From Catenibacillus scindens (GTDB taxonomy: Bacteria; Bacillota; Clostridia; Lachnospirales; Lachnospiraceae), in the NCBI RefSeq assembly GCF_014202115.1, contig NZ_JACHFW010000011.1:1-64000 (forward strand): a stretch of DNA of 64,000 nucleotides. The letters are read 5' to 3'. This document shows positions 8,584 through 18,460 of the stretch, piece after piece. Under the pieces are notes generated by a model. That model was not told where the DNA came from. It saw only the letters and a program-made list of their open reading frames with translations, and ran no database searches. The translations under genes and the position numbers were made by a program. Position 1 is the stretch's first letter. The number at the start of each line of letters is the position of its first letter.

Positions 8584-8647
8584 CTCAAATTTTTAGTTAG
8601 GTAGGATGCTAGTATTTCATCTCAACAACCATTTTCGTTTTAAAGTC

Positions 8648-9973
8648 TTATTCGATACCAATATTTAGCACGTTGTTTTTGCCGATATCCGTATTCATAA
8701 ATACCCACACCAACATCATAAGAAAACCGAAATCATTAGAAAACAACATTCCTAAAGTAGCCGACATAACCATTAATATAAGTAATAAAGAATAATTCAC
8801 AAATTTTCTTTTTGCTATACATTTACCCATATTTAAGATGCACCCATACATGCTAATATATATAACACTACCAATAATACCCAAAAAGTATACTAACTCG
8901 ATATAGGTATTATGCGGACCTACTCCATTATAATAAGCAGCACCAATTCCATCTCCTAAAATCAATGTTTTAACAGACGAGTTAAAATAATCTACATATT
9001 GACTCCATATGTTTGTTCGGTTATTTGTAATATCTGTTGCAGAAAATCGATACATAATATTACTGAGAATTCCTGCTTTATTTGCAAAATAAATTCCTGC
9101 TATAAGTATTACTAAAAACAACACTATGCTCCCTATAATTTTGCCTGTTGATTTCATCCGTAAAATCAACACAAAAAATAGAGCAGTTAATAATGTAAGA
9201 TAAAAAATTCTGCTATAAGTCAAAACCCCAAAGTACACTAAAGCTATTGATAATATTATCGCTGTTGCGCTCTTTATTTCCTTTTTAAAAGTAAAAGTTA
9301 AGAGCGAAATTAAGCAGATAATTACTAATATTGAGAAATAGTTTGGATCCATATACAAACCAGTAAAGCGATACGTCTCCACGCCATTGATATATTCCGA
9401 TTTCAAATTTGTAAAAAAAGAGGCCAATGCTGGCCAAGATGCTTTCCTTAACCCTATAAGTGAAGAAGTAACAGTTCCTAAGCATACATATAACACAATA
9501 TCAGAAAAATTTTTTCTATTTATTAGTGAAGTAAATAAACCCGCAATAACAGACATGCTAAGAAGTTTAATTAGATCTGTAAAATTATTTCCTACCCCTA
9601 TGACCAGATATACTGAAAGGATGGCAAAACACAGCACAAAATTTCTGCTTATTCGAAAATTTTTTTTAAACAAAAAAACTATCATAAATACCAACGTCAA
9701 ATATGTAAACAATGATGTTGAAGCGATACTATATTTATAAATCATTGTATACGGAAACAGGAAAAACAATTCACAATATAACTCTGTTGTATTTAAAACA
9801 AAGATACTTAAAATATTAAGCGAAAAAACCAGCAGAGAAACCGAGTGATTGTACACAGATAAATATAGCCCACCCATTGATGCTATGCAGAATAGAAGAA
9901 CTCGTATGCGAACCTCTTCGCCCACTCCATAAGTTGAGCGATCTTCCTCAATATTGATCGCATTTTTCTCCAT
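8648..9973 (-). CDS. Wzy-like polysaccharide polymerase / O-antigen ligase family protein
   Basis: About 441 residues, strongly hydrophobic with ~11-12 predicted membrane segments and a longer extracytoplasmic loop around residues 305-345 (MYRFSATDITNNRTNIWSQY ... GDGIGAAYY ... GPHNTYIEL). The R..NIW and GPHNTYIE elements are the usual signature of the Wzy_C/O-antigen ligase family. It should join repeat units into the capsule polymer outside the membrane. ATG 9973 is preferred because AGGAA lies six bases upstream; a GTG two codons earlier is the alternative. Such genes are highly variable and serotype-specific. Confidence 0.85.
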   Translation of the reverse strand: MEKNAINIEEDRSTYGVGEEVRIRVLLFCIASMGGLYLSVYNHSVSLLVFSLNILSIFVLNTTELYCELFFLFPYTMIYKYSIASTSLFTYLTLVFMIVFLFKKNFRISRNFVLCFAILSVYLVIGVGNNFTDLIKLLSMSVIAGLFTSLINRKNFSDIVLYVCLGTVTSSLIGLRKASWPALASFFTNLKSEYINGVETYRFTGLYMDPNYFSILVIICLISLLTFTFKKEIKSATAIILSIALVYFGVLTYSRIFYLTLLTALFFVLILRMKSTGKIIGSIVLFLVILIAGIYFANKAGILSNIMYRFSATDITNNRTNIWSQYVDYFNSSVKTLILGDGIGAAYYNGVGPHNTYIELVYFLGIIGSVIYISMYGCILNMGKCIAKRKFVNYSLLLILMVMSATLGMLFSNDFGFLMMLVWVFMNTDIGKNNVLNIGIE

Positions 9974-10014
9974 AAACACTTCCTATCACCTACTCTCTTA
10001 CCCTAATTAGAATC

Positions 10015-11133
10015 TTATTGTATTCCAGATATCATTTTTTCATACTCTTTTGCAATTAATTTAATATCAAAACCTGCTTTTCTTATGGGATAATTATCAA
10101 TCTCGCGCTTTTTATTATATAGATTCAAGGCTTTTTCCGCCCATTTATCTGGAGGCAGGTTCAAAGAAGCAAATCTTATATTTTCTTTCAATTGTACTTC
10201 TTTTGAAATTGTATCCGACAACAAGGCTGGCAAGCCCGTTGCTTGTACTTCGACTACTGACACTGGCAAACCTTCATATAACGATGGCATAATATAGATA
10301 TCCATTGCCATCAAAAGCTCCGCTATATCACTACGCACTCCAAGAAACCGGATTTTATCATCAACCCCCATCTTTCTTGCTCTCTCCATAATTTGTTTTT
10401 TAAGCTCTCCATCTCCAACAAGAATACCTCGTATATTACTGTTCATCTTTATCATCGCACTTATAATATCCAACAAAAATGTATGATTTTTTACAGGGAT
10501 AAATTTTCCAATATGGCCTACGACAATTTCACTTTCTGTAAATCCAAGATCCTGCCTAACTCTCTTTCTTATTGAAGCATCAAATGAAAGTAGCTCACAA
10601 TTCACACCATTCTTAAGCAATTTGACTTTAAGGTTTTTAACCGACATTCCACCATATAGCCATTGAGCTGCCTCAGTTGAACACGCTAACAAATTCGTTG
10701 CCAAAACAGGTAATTTAGCTTGGTGATATTTATGTAACAAATTATTAATCCATTGCAATCTGCCTTTGTTTGCCCAGGTACTATGACTATGTACAATCCG
10801 AATTGGGATACCAGCTTTTTGAGCCTCTTCCAATGCCACTACGTTCGCCAAGGAATTAGTGTGAAAATGAAATACTTCATACTCACCTGCATGTTCACAG
10901 AAAAACTTTTCCCAAGAAGCTCTATAAGCTCTCGGATTCTTACGAAATTGCGGAAAATTATATATTTTCCCCCCTTTATCACGAATTTCATCGTCAAAGT
11001 CTCCTTTTTGATCTGTATGTACTGCAAAATCAAATTGAAACTGTTCACGATTAATATTTCTATACAGGTTCATGATAAGAGTTTCCATTCCGCCTCTATT
11101 CATAATACCCACGTAATGCAGAACTGTCTTCAA
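10015..11133 (-). CDS. Glycosyltransferase family 4 (EpsF-like)
   Basis: About 373 residues with the GT-B fold. The N-terminus VLHYVGIMNRGGMETLIMNL is the typical GGxE acceptor-domain start of EpsF-like GT4 enzymes; VGHIGKFIPVKNH (middle) and YIMPSLYEGLPVSVVEVQATGLP (C-terminal) contain the family's E-G-x-P-x-x-x-x-E nucleotide-sugar site. A TTG at 11133 is chosen as start because GGAGG lies seven bases before it; the longer frame beginning at 11154 would include that ribosome-binding site in the coding sequence. It adds one sugar to the lipid-linked repeat unit; donor and acceptor cannot be told. Confidence 0.9.
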   Translation of the reverse strand: MKTVLHYVGIMNRGGMETLIMNLYRNINREQFQFDFAVHTDQKGDFDDEIRDKGGKIYNFPQFRKNPRAYRASWEKFFCEHAGEYEVFHFHTNSLANVVALEEAQKAGIPIRIVHSHSTWANKGRLQWINNLLHKYHQAKLPVLATNLLACSTEAAQWLYGGMSVKNLKVKLLKNGVNCELLSFDASIRKRVRQDLGFTESEIVVGHIGKFIPVKNHTFLLDIISAMIKMNSNIRGILVGDGELKKQIMERARKMGVDDKIRFLGVRSDIAELLMAMDIYIMPSLYEGLPVSVVEVQATGLPALLSDTISKEVQLKENIRFASLNLPPDKWAEKALNLYNKKREIDNYPIRKAGFDIKLIAKEYEKMISGIQ

Positions 11134-11220
11134 TACTTTTCCTCCAAAAATCACTCTACTTAATTACGTAAATCCTTTTGTTATACTAAAACTACGTTTC
11201 TTACAAAAACAACTCCTTTT

Positions 11221-12336
11221 CTACGACACCCATGGCGTATAACTGCCTCTTTCCAAAATATCGGCAATTCTTTCGCAGGCATGTCCATCTCCATAAGGAT
11301 TGCAAGCATGAGACATCTTCTTATACTCTTCTTTATTCTCGAGTAGAAACTTAAAAGTCTTGTATATAGTCTCTTCATCAGTTCCAACCAATTTAAGCGT
11401 CCCAGCGTTCACACCTTCCGGGCGTTCTGTAGTATCTCTCATAACAAGAACTGGCACACCGTAGCTTGGACACTCCTCTTGTATTCCACCTGAATCTGTC
11501 AAGCACAGGAAACTCCTGGCTTCAAAGTTATGGCAATCAAAAACTTCTATCGGTTCGATAATATGAATCTGATCACATCCCCCCAATTCTTCTTCTGCTG
11601 CCTGGCGGACCACAGGATTCATATGGATAGGATATACTGCTTTGCACTCAGGATGCTCATCTAATACACGCCGAATTGCCCGAAACATATGGTGCATAGG
11701 TTCTCCAAGGTTTTCTCGTCGATGTGCTGTGATAAAAATCAACTTTCCCTCTCCCACCCAATCCAATTCTGGATGTGTATAATCCTCTCTCACTGTATGC
11801 CGCATCGCATCTATAACAGTGTTTCCTGTGATATAAATGGATTTCGAATCCTTGCCTTCTTTAATTAGATGATCCGCTGCCAACTGTGTAGGAGCGAAGT
11901 TGTATTTACTGATGATACCCACAGCCTGCCGGTTAAATTCTTCCGGATATGGCGAGTATATATTATAGGTACGAAGTCCAGCTTCCACGTGTCCAACCGG
12001 TATCTGTAAGTAGAAGCACGACAGAGCAGTCACAAAAGTGGTGCTCGTATCACCATGAACTAGAACCACATCTGGCTTAACTTCTTCTAGCACTGACTTT
12101 ATCCCGTTCAGAATATTTGTCGTTATATCAAAAAGTGTCTGCCGGTTTTTCATAATGTCAAGGTCGTAATCCGGAACAACATTAAACGTCTCTAAGACCT
12201 GATCCAACATTTGACGGTGTTGCGCCGTGACACAAACTATCGTCTCTAAGCCGGAACGCCTTTTTAGTTCATTTACAAGCGGGCACATTTTTATAGCTTC
12301 TGGTCTTGTGCCAAAGACCAACATTACTTTTTTCAT
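11221..12336 (-). CDS. wecB: UDP-N-acetylglucosamine 2-epimerase (non-hydrolysing)
   Basis: 371 residues, full length for the family (~370-390). Motifs: FGTRPEAIKMCPLV at residues 8-21, HGDTSTTF (~94-101), GHVEAGLRT (~114-122), the PYPEEFNRQ element, FITAHRRENLG (~205-215) and TDSGGIQEE with RDTTERPE for UDP binding. It interconverts UDP-GlcNAc and UDP-ManNAc. The wecC dehydrogenase follows upstream at 12391, so the pair supplies UDP-ManNAcA as a building block of the capsule. A second, broken copy of a related epimerase lies at 5575-5937. Confidence 0.95.
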   Translation of the reverse strand: MKKVMLVFGTRPEAIKMCPLVNELKRRSGLETIVCVTAQHRQMLDQVLETFNVVPDYDLDIMKNRQTLFDITTNILNGIKSVLEEVKPDVVLVHGDTSTTFVTALSCFYLQIPVGHVEAGLRTYNIYSPYPEEFNRQAVGIISKYNFAPTQLAADHLIKEGKDSKSIYITGNTVIDAMRHTVREDYTHPELDWVGEGKLIFITAHRRENLGEPMHHMFRAIRRVLDEHPECKAVYPIHMNPVVRQAAEEELGGCDQIHIIEPIEVFDCHNFEARSFLCLTDSGGIQEECPSYGVPVLVMRDTTERPEGVNAGTLKLVGTDEETIYKTFKFLLENKEEYKKMSHACNPYGDGHACERIADILERGSYTPWVS

Positions 12337-12390
12337 AAGGCTTCCTCACGCATTATTTGTCACTTCATAATCTTGATAAAAATCATGTCT

Positions 12391-13611
12391 TTATATATGA
12401 TATACTCCCGGAAGGTTAATGATATTATGGCAATCCAGAACGACTTTACCTTTGAGTTTCTTCATATTATCTTTAATCTCATTATGCTTAACCATAATAA
12501 CAACCATATCAACATCAGCCAAAAATTTGTCTAAGTCATGATATTGATTATCGACTACATCTTTTTCCACAAACGGATCATATACTTTCAGGCCAGTCGC
12601 TAAGTGCCTCTCCTGAGACTCAAGCAACTGCAATGTAGGTGATTCACGCATATCATCCACATTCTCTTTATATGTAAGGCCATACAGACCGACACGCTCT
12701 ACGTCCGTCATTTTATTCTCTTTCATAATTTCATAGATACGATTTAGTACAAAATCCGGCTGCGAATCGTTTGTCTTCATCGATTCATCGATTACCTTTG
12801 CAAGACTCGGATAATCTCCTACAAGGAACCATGGATCTACAGATATACAATGTCCACCAACACCAGGCCCTGGCTGAAGGATATTCACGCGAGGATGCAT
12901 ATTGCAAATTTTGATGATTTCGTAAACATCCATATTGTCGTGTCTACAAATTCTAGCTAACTCATTAGCAAAAGCAATATTCACAGCACGGAATGTGTTT
13001 TCTACTACCTTCGTCATCTCCGCTGTCTTAATATCTGTGACGACAATCTCTCCTTGACAGAACGAGGAATACAATCCCTTAATTTTCTCCCCTATCGCTC
13101 TATCATCCGCTCCAATCGTACGATTATTATAGAGTAACTCATACACCATGTTGCCAGGAATAATACGTTCTGGTGCATGGACTAAATGAATATCTTTACC
13201 GATTACAAATCCATTTTCCTCTACTGCCGGGCGGACAAATTTCTCCATAGTTCCGGGTGAAACAGTTGATTCGACAACAATAGTCGCACCTTTGGGTGCC
13301 ACTTTAAGAACGCTCTTTACAGCAGCAACAACATAGCAAGCATCAACTTTCTTGCTGAACTTATCATAAGGCGTAGGAACGGAAACGATATATATGTCAG
13401 TAACCTGGTACTCAGTGCTAAACTTAATGCCCGCACTGAGAGCTTCTTGAAATAATTCCTCCAGTCCATCTTCTTTGAATGTTGTATGTCCAGCATTCAG
13501 TGTCGCTACCAATTCCTTGTTGTAATCCGTTCCTACTACTTCCACCCCATGCGATGCCATCATCAAAGCAGTAGGAAGACCAATATAACCAAGTCCTATT
13601 ACGTTAACCAT
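12391..13611 (-). CDS. wecC: UDP-N-acetyl-D-mannosamine dehydrogenase
   Basis: 406 residues. The N-terminal Rossmann motif is VIGLGYIGLPTALMMA (residues 4-19), followed by SVPTPYD and VESTVSPGT of the UDP-sugar dehydrogenase family. The catalytic cysteine region is GPGVGGHCISVDPWFL (~247-262), and the C-terminal domain has YGLTYKENVDDMRESP. It makes two successive NAD-dependent oxidations of UDP-ManNAc to UDP-ManNAcA. It lies 54 bp upstream of wecB in the same direction. WecC rather than UDP-glucose dehydrogenase is preferred because of the wecB neighbour and overall sequence look. Confidence 0.93.
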   Translation of the reverse strand: MVNVIGLGYIGLPTALMMASHGVEVVGTDYNKELVATLNAGHTTFKEDGLEELFQEALSAGIKFSTEYQVTDIYIVSVPTPYDKFSKKVDACYVVAAVKSVLKVAPKGATIVVESTVSPGTMEKFVRPAVEENGFVIGKDIHLVHAPERIIPGNMVYELLYNNRTIGADDRAIGEKIKGLYSSFCQGEIVVTDIKTAEMTKVVENTFRAVNIAFANELARICRHDNMDVYEIIKICNMHPRVNILQPGPGVGGHCISVDPWFLVGDYPSLAKVIDESMKTNDSQPDFVLNRIYEIMKENKMTDVERVGLYGLTYKENVDDMRESPTLQLLESQERHLATGLKVYDPFVEKDVVDNQYHDLDKFLADVDMVVIMVKHNEIKDNMKKLKGKVVLDCHNIINLPGVYHI

Positions 13612-13639
13612 GTTATTCTCTCCTCTTCATTAAGTAGTT

Positions 13640-14773
13640 CTATATAACTGAATATAATTCTTGAATCACAGTTTCCATTTTTTTCCATGAATAGTTGTTG
13701 CAATACAATCTTTTTGCTTTTTTTGCTACCTCATTTTGTTGAAACTTTTTATGGAGTAGGCGGTCTATAGCGTTGTTCAGAGACTCCTCGTTATATTCAA
13801 TCACTTCACCAAGACCTTCTTTTTCTACAACAGAAGCCATCCCTGTATTTCGAGCCATAATTAATGGTTTTCCAAGTGCTAATGCTTCATAAAATTTATT
13901 GGGTGCAGCATAGTAATGGTTAGGTACAGAAGGGTCGTAAATTGCACACATAACATCGCACGCTCTTTCTAAAGCTATTGTTTTGTCATAAGGCATTCTT
14001 CCATAAAAATAAATATTTTCATATTCTTTATCTATATTTTCAAAATATGACTCCAACCCTCCTCCGAATCCCCCTATATGAAATTCGCAGTCCTTACGCC
14101 TTGCAACGACCTCTGCTATTTTGTCAATAAATCGAGTTCTTCCCAAAATCCCCACATATACTAACTTAAGCTTCTCATTATCAAGATTTAAATCTTTTTG
14201 ATCTTCAATATCTATATCAGGCGTATTATGTACGACATATAAATTATGTGGATGTGTTCCTTGTATCTGTTTTTTACGCTCCTCTGTACAGATGACTGTT
14301 GCATCCGCTCTATTAATTACAGAATTTTCCATGTGCTTAATCAGCCAGCCTATGCAAGAGCCTCTTAATCCGTGTGAATCTATATAATAGTCTGGTATGT
14401 CGTATACTATTTTCTTTTTGTGTTTTTTGGCAAATTTGAGAGCTGTATATCCTGTATCGAAATCATAGGCGTGAATTACATCAAATTCTGATTTGTGCTG
14501 CTTTAACCAAGAGTAAATAAATCTTTGGAACTTAATTAGACCTCTTAGATTTTTCTTCATTCCTCCTGAAAATTGTCCCTTAATTCCAATGCGAATAATT
14601 GGAACCGTACCACTTTTTAGTTTTAACTGTTCATTTCTCGGTTCATAGTCCATATCTCTATCCCACGCTAAAACAGTTACATTATGACCATTTTTCACAA
14701 GACAGTTTGCCATTTTCTCTAACCGCGGGTATGGTCTGACTGGATTGGATCTTATTAAAACCACATTATACAC
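13640..14773 (-). CDS. Glycosyltransferase (GT4-like)
   Basis: 377 residues, GT-B fold. The N-terminus NVVLIRSNPVRPYPRLEKMA and the domain linker LVYVGILGRTRFIDKIAEVV are typical of family 4 enzymes, as is the C-terminal NHYYAAPNKFYEALALGKPL, in which the Glu lies in the E-A-L-A-x-G-K-P signature. No signal peptide. It probably adds a sugar or amino sugar during repeat-unit assembly in the cytoplasm. It is the last gene before a 520-bp non-coding stretch that holds the remains of another glycosyltransferase. Confidence 0.85.
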   Translation of the reverse strand: MYNVVLIRSNPVRPYPRLEKMANCLVKNGHNVTVLAWDRDMDYEPRNEQLKLKSGTVPIIRIGIKGQFSGGMKKNLRGLIKFQRFIYSWLKQHKSEFDVIHAYDFDTGYTALKFAKKHKKKIVYDIPDYYIDSHGLRGSCIGWLIKHMENSVINRADATVICTEERKKQIQGTHPHNLYVVHNTPDIDIEDQKDLNLDNEKLKLVYVGILGRTRFIDKIAEVVARRKDCEFHIGGFGGGLESYFENIDKEYENIYFYGRMPYDKTIALERACDVMCAIYDPSVPNHYYAAPNKFYEALALGKPLIMARNTGMASVVEKEGLGEVIEYNEESLNNAIDRLLHKKFQQNEVAKKAKRLYCNNYSWKKMETVIQELYSVI

Positions 14774-15049
14774 TTCTTTTACCTCTCTTCATTTTACAAA
14801 TGTAATACCAGATTCGAAATTTTATATCTATTTAGGAATATAAAAATTAAATACATTCCGATAAATCCTACCCTTTATCTTTATCTCTATCTCTTTCACT
14901 TTCGCTATGTCGAAATCCGCAATCCTCTCTAACATCATCTTGCAAAGTTCTACATCTGGTACTAATTTTTCTATAATAATTCCTACATCCTCCACCGGAA
15001 CAAGCTATCTATCCTTTCCGTTCAACGAAAGATCGGCATTCCTCTCTGA

Positions 15050-15290
15050 ATTCTGCTGACTATGCACAGTAAGCCACTTGCCATGGCCTCCATAATTGAC
15101 CTACTACTCACCCCCTTGGAAGAAGGCCTCACAAATATACTGCTTGCACTCATCAATTCCTTTACCTCCATCCAGCAGCTCACTGCAATCTCCATTTCCT
15201 ATGCCAACGCTTTTAACTTAGCTCCCTTATCTCCAATAACGCCCCCAGAGGAATCTCAATTTCTGTTCGCTTCTTAGCCCAATTCGACCA
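15050..15290 (-). pseudogene. Degraded glycosyltransferase remnant
   Basis: The gap 14774-15297 has no intact gene on either strand. On the minus strand, a short in-frame stretch reads KELMSASSIFVRPSSKGVS followed by SRSIMEAMASGLLCIVSR, clearly the E-A-M-A-S-G-L-P signature region of a GT4 enzyme, close to the equivalent part of the intact gene just upstream (15298-16440). Further pieces (GVIGDKGAKLKAL, GNGDCSELLDGG) read in other frames with stops between. Boundaries are approximate. It is most likely a decayed former GT gene left by capsule-locus turnover. The rest of the gap (14774-15050) shows nothing I can assign. Confidence 0.65.
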
Positions 15291-15297
15291 AAATTCG

Positions 15298-16440
15298 CTA
15301 AGATTTATCCCCACCATAAATTACGGATGTATAAACAACTTCTATTTTTTTTGAAATCTCTCCAACGCTGTATCGCTGAATTGCTTCTAAATTATTCAAA
15401 CTCATCTGTTTTCTTATTGTGGGCTCCTTTACCAGCTTTTCAATCGCTTTTTTGTAGTCATCAATACTATTACACAGTATTCCGCCATTGCTATCATTTA
15501 GCAAATCTGTATTCCCGCGAATCCTGCTGGCAATACACGGCAGACCACTCGCCATTGCCTCCATCAATGATCTGGACAGACCTTCCTGTAATGTGGTAAA
15601 CAAGAAGATATCTGCTGCCTGTAGTAATTCCTTAATATCTGTTCTATATCCAAGAAAATGGATCTGATTCTTGACACCCAGCTTTTCAGCAAGAGAAACC
15701 AATTCCTCCTCATCCGGCCCCTGACCGCAGATATAATAGTGAAGTTTTGAATTACCCACCTCTGCGATTGCCTTAATCGCCACAGGATAATTCTTACGCT
15801 CGATCAAATCTCCCATTGAAATTAAGGCAATATCATTCTTTCCTAATCCAAGTTCTTTACGCTTTTCCATTCTATTCTGTCTATCAGAAGGATACTGGGA
15901 AATATCTATTCCCACGCCTGGTACATAATAAACTTTACCTCTGTTTCTCAGCCTAAATTTCTTTGCCCTCTCGTAGTCCTCATTATTTATCGTAATGATC
16001 GCATCTGTATAATGAGCAAGCCATCTTTCGACGGGGTAATAGAGAAGCCAGTTTTTAAAAGGCGCTCCTTTATAAAAATGGAATCCATGTGCCTGATAAA
16101 TGACTTTTTTCACTTTACATTTTTTTCCGGCCAGCCTCCCAATAAGGCCACCTACCGGTGTATTGCAATGTATATAGTCTATGTTCTCTTCCTTAATTAC
16201 ATTAATTAGTTGCTTCAAGCCCTTAATATTAGCCAGCGAGTAGGGTGATCTCGCCAATGGAATATTATGAATCCTGACATTGTATTTTTTCTCATCTGCC
16301 TGGATTTGCTCATCTCCAGCCTGATTCCAATTGGCTGCCATGTGGAACTGCATTCCACATTCTTTTGCAGCTTCTAGACTGGCTATAGAAAAAGATCCAA
16401 CTTTTTTTGCAATATTAGAAATAAACAATATCTTCTCCAT
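15298..16440 (-). CDS. Glycosyltransferase family 4 (EpsD-like)
   Basis: About 380 residues. MEKILFISNIAKKVGSF starts the acceptor domain; HCNTPVGGLIGRLA (~95-108) and ALISMGDLIERKNY (mid-protein) are typical of EpsD-type enzymes; IFLFTTLQEGLSRSLMEAMA (~285-304) is the nucleotide-sugar site with both conserved Glu residues. ATG 16440 is favoured over GTG 16446 because AAGGAG lies five bases before it. In EPS loci EpsD-like enzymes commonly add the second sugar, after the initiating sugar transferase, which is encoded directly upstream at 16543-17253. Confidence 0.9.
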   Translation of the reverse strand: MEKILFISNIAKKVGSFSIASLEAAKECGMQFHMAANWNQAGDEQIQADEKKYNVRIHNIPLARSPYSLANIKGLKQLINVIKEENIDYIHCNTPVGGLIGRLAGKKCKVKKVIYQAHGFHFYKGAPFKNWLLYYPVERWLAHYTDAIITINNEDYERAKKFRLRNRGKVYYVPGVGIDISQYPSDRQNRMEKRKELGLGKNDIALISMGDLIERKNYPVAIKAIAEVGNSKLHYYICGQGPDEEELVSLAEKLGVKNQIHFLGYRTDIKELLQAADIFLFTTLQEGLSRSLMEAMASGLPCIASRIRGNTDLLNDSNGGILCNSIDDYKKAIEKLVKEPTIRKQMSLNNLEAIQRYSVGEISKKIEVVYTSVIYGGDKS

Positions 16441-16542
16441 TCCCACTCCTTCTTCCTATACAGCTCTCATCTAAAATCATCTCCGTTATGTATCCAAACA
16501 ACATGACCTTTGCAAGCTAATTCAGATTGATTCTGCTTTATC

Positions 16543-17253
16543 TTACTTTTCCTCCTGCACCTTATCGTTTTTTTGACCACATAGGATGGTACCTTCCTTT
16601 GTATTCGTATACACATTCTCCCGCTTCAATACAGTCTGTATTGTCCTAAAAAAAATCTTGATATCAAGAAGAAACGAAACATTATGCGCATACCATGCAT
16701 CATACAGCCTTTTCTCCCTCACACCGAGATTATTCCTATAATATGCCTGTGTGTATCCGGTAATCCCTGGACGGATAAGTAGTTTTTCCTTTTCATCCTT
16801 TTTATATGTATCTTTGGATTCCACATCTCCGGCTCTTGGCCCGATTATGCTCATATCTCCCTTTAAGACATTAAATACCTGAGGAATCTCATCAATGCTG
16901 GTTTCCCTCAGAATGTGTCCAACTCTTGTCACCCTCTGGTCATGGTCTGAATTAAAAGTGCTTCCATCTGCATTTCGGATATCCGGCGCATTGACCTTCA
17001 TGGATCGAAACTTCATCATTCCGAATTCCCTAAACCCAACACCCAAACGTTTTGAGTAATAAAATACTGGTCCATGATCCTCCAGCTTAATCGCAATCCC
17101 AACCGGAATAACAATCAGAAGCACAAAAGGAAGCGCAATTGTACACAAAACAATATCGATCGCCCGTTTTATTACAATCTGGTAGAAGCTTTTATATCTC
17201 TTTTTATGTTTTGTTTTTTGATATTTCTGCTCAATCTCACTTATACCGGACAT
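16543..17253 (-). CDS. Initiating sugar phosphate transferase (undecaprenyl-phosphate glycosyl-1-phosphate transferase)
   Basis: 236 residues of the bacterial sugar transferase family. A single N-terminal membrane segment (RAIDIVLCTIALPFVLLIVI, ~residues 30-52) is followed by the catalytic domain: VFYYSKRLGVGF, MMKFRSMKV, the active-site region RETSIDEIPQ with Asp-Glu, and IGPRAGD...RPGITGY. It transfers sugar-1-phosphate from a UDP-sugar to undecaprenyl phosphate and so starts the repeat unit. The compact single-membrane form is like PglC. Together with CapD-like dehydratase, DegT aminotransferase and GNAT genes upstream, a bacillosamine-type first sugar is plausible. Confidence 0.93.
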   Translation of the reverse strand: MSGISEIEQKYQKTKHKKRYKSFYQIVIKRAIDIVLCTIALPFVLLIVIPVGIAIKLEDHGPVFYYSKRLGVGFREFGMMKFRSMKVNAPDIRNADGSTFNSDHDQRVTRVGHILRETSIDEIPQVFNVLKGDMSIIGPRAGDVESKDTYKKDEKEKLLIRPGITGYTQAYYRNNLGVREKRLYDAWYAHNVSFLLDIKIFFRTIQTVLKRENVYTNTKEGTILCGQKNDKVQEEK

Positions 17254-17266
17254 ATTCTGGCCCCCT

Positions 17267-18460
17267 TCAGAAAATACATTTCTCGATCTTCTTTAATGTG
17301 TTTGCGGCTACACTTTCAGCAATCTCAACATTTTTCGCCTTTGAAATGATATAGCCGCAACCGTCCAGATTTGTATGGTAGGCATTGACGGTATCTCCAA
17401 CTGCCAGATGATGATAGATTTCAATCTCAGCATCTTTCTCATCAGCAGCAAATCTGTCGAATTCTGGAATACACTTAACCAAGCCACCTTTGAATGCTAG
17501 AAGTTTCGTTGCCACGGCCTCTTTTTCGTGAATTGTCCAGTCCAACTGCTCCCCAACTGCCGCCTTCAGTATATTCCCCATATAGTTGATCCCGGTTCCA
17601 TACGGAATGATATGGGAGCCTATCAAATTGCCCCCCATCCTTGCACCAATGTCAATGATGTGTATATTACCTGTCTCTGTAATCAGCAGATCCATGTTGA
17701 CTGATCCGTGGTTAATTCCGAGAGCAAAAATGGCTTTTCTTACAATCTCCTTGGCTCTCTCTTCTATTTCATCTGGTAGGCCACAGGGAATCGCATGGCC
17801 TAATTCCGCATAATATGGCGGCGCTGTCATCCATTTCTTCATAATCGCAAGGACATGGGTCTCTCCATTTACAACCAAAGATTCAGCGCCATACTCTATT
17901 CCATTAATAAAGGACTCAATTTCTGCCTTGTGGGTAATAGAGCCATCCATGGCGTGTTTACAGGCATTTGGAAGTTCATCCGGATGATCTACACGACTAG
18001 CCCCCCGGCTTCCCGATCCATCGCATGGTTTAACCATTACCGGATAAGTTAGCAAATGAGCAAGTTCAGTAATATCAGTATCCGCCGTTACTTGATATGA
18101 CTGCTCGGTATCATCTACATGATTTTCAAACAGTTTCTTCCTTACGAGATATTTATTTTTTATCAACTTTGCGGATTCATAATTAAGCCCGGGAAGTCCC
18201 ATATGTTCCGCTATATAAGCTGCTGTTAATACTCCATAATCCGTGGCCGCTGTCAGGACACCATCTATCTGCTCTTCTTGGGCAAATTGCAAACAGGCTT
18301 TCTCATCAACAATGTTAATGACTGCTGATTTATCGGCATGTGATAAGCCAATTGCTGATGGATCAGCATCTACAGCCAATGTATAGTATTCCATCTGTCT
18401 TGCTTTTTTGATTACAAAATCCTGCAGGAATCCTGCGCCTATTATTAGTATCTTTTTCAT
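17267..18460 (-). CDS. ATP-grasp family ligase
   Basis: 397 residues. Pre-ATP-grasp domain at the N-terminus (KILIIGAGFLQDFVIKKA), then the ATP-grasp core: YPVMVKPCDGSGSRGASRV (glycine-rich ATP loop, ~133-151), a region around EYGAESLVVNGE, and metal ligands in NMDLLITETGNIHIIDIGARMGG (N-x-D and D-I-G-x-R-x-G-G). The family couples ATP cleavage to bond formation between a carboxylate and an amine or similar. In capsule loci such enzymes can attach an amino acid or other acyl group to an amino sugar; that is an inference from position between the aminotransferase/GNAT genes and the initiating transferase. The gene overlaps the GNAT gene by 4 bp. Confidence 0.88.
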   Translation of the reverse strand: MKKILIIGAGFLQDFVIKKARQMEYYTLAVDADPSAIGLSHADKSAVINIVDEKACLQFAQEEQIDGVLTAATDYGVLTAAYIAEHMGLPGLNYESAKLIKNKYLVRKKLFENHVDDTEQSYQVTADTDITELAHLLTYPVMVKPCDGSGSRGASRVDHPDELPNACKHAMDGSITHKAEIESFINGIEYGAESLVVNGETHVLAIMKKWMTAPPYYAELGHAIPCGLPDEIEERAKEIVRKAIFALGINHGSVNMDLLITETGNIHIIDIGARMGGNLIGSHIIPYGTGINYMGNILKAAVGEQLDWTIHEKEAVATKLLAFKGGLVKCIPEFDRFAADEKDAEIEIYHHLAVGDTVNAYHTNLDGCGYIISKAKNVEIAESVAANTLKKIEKCIF

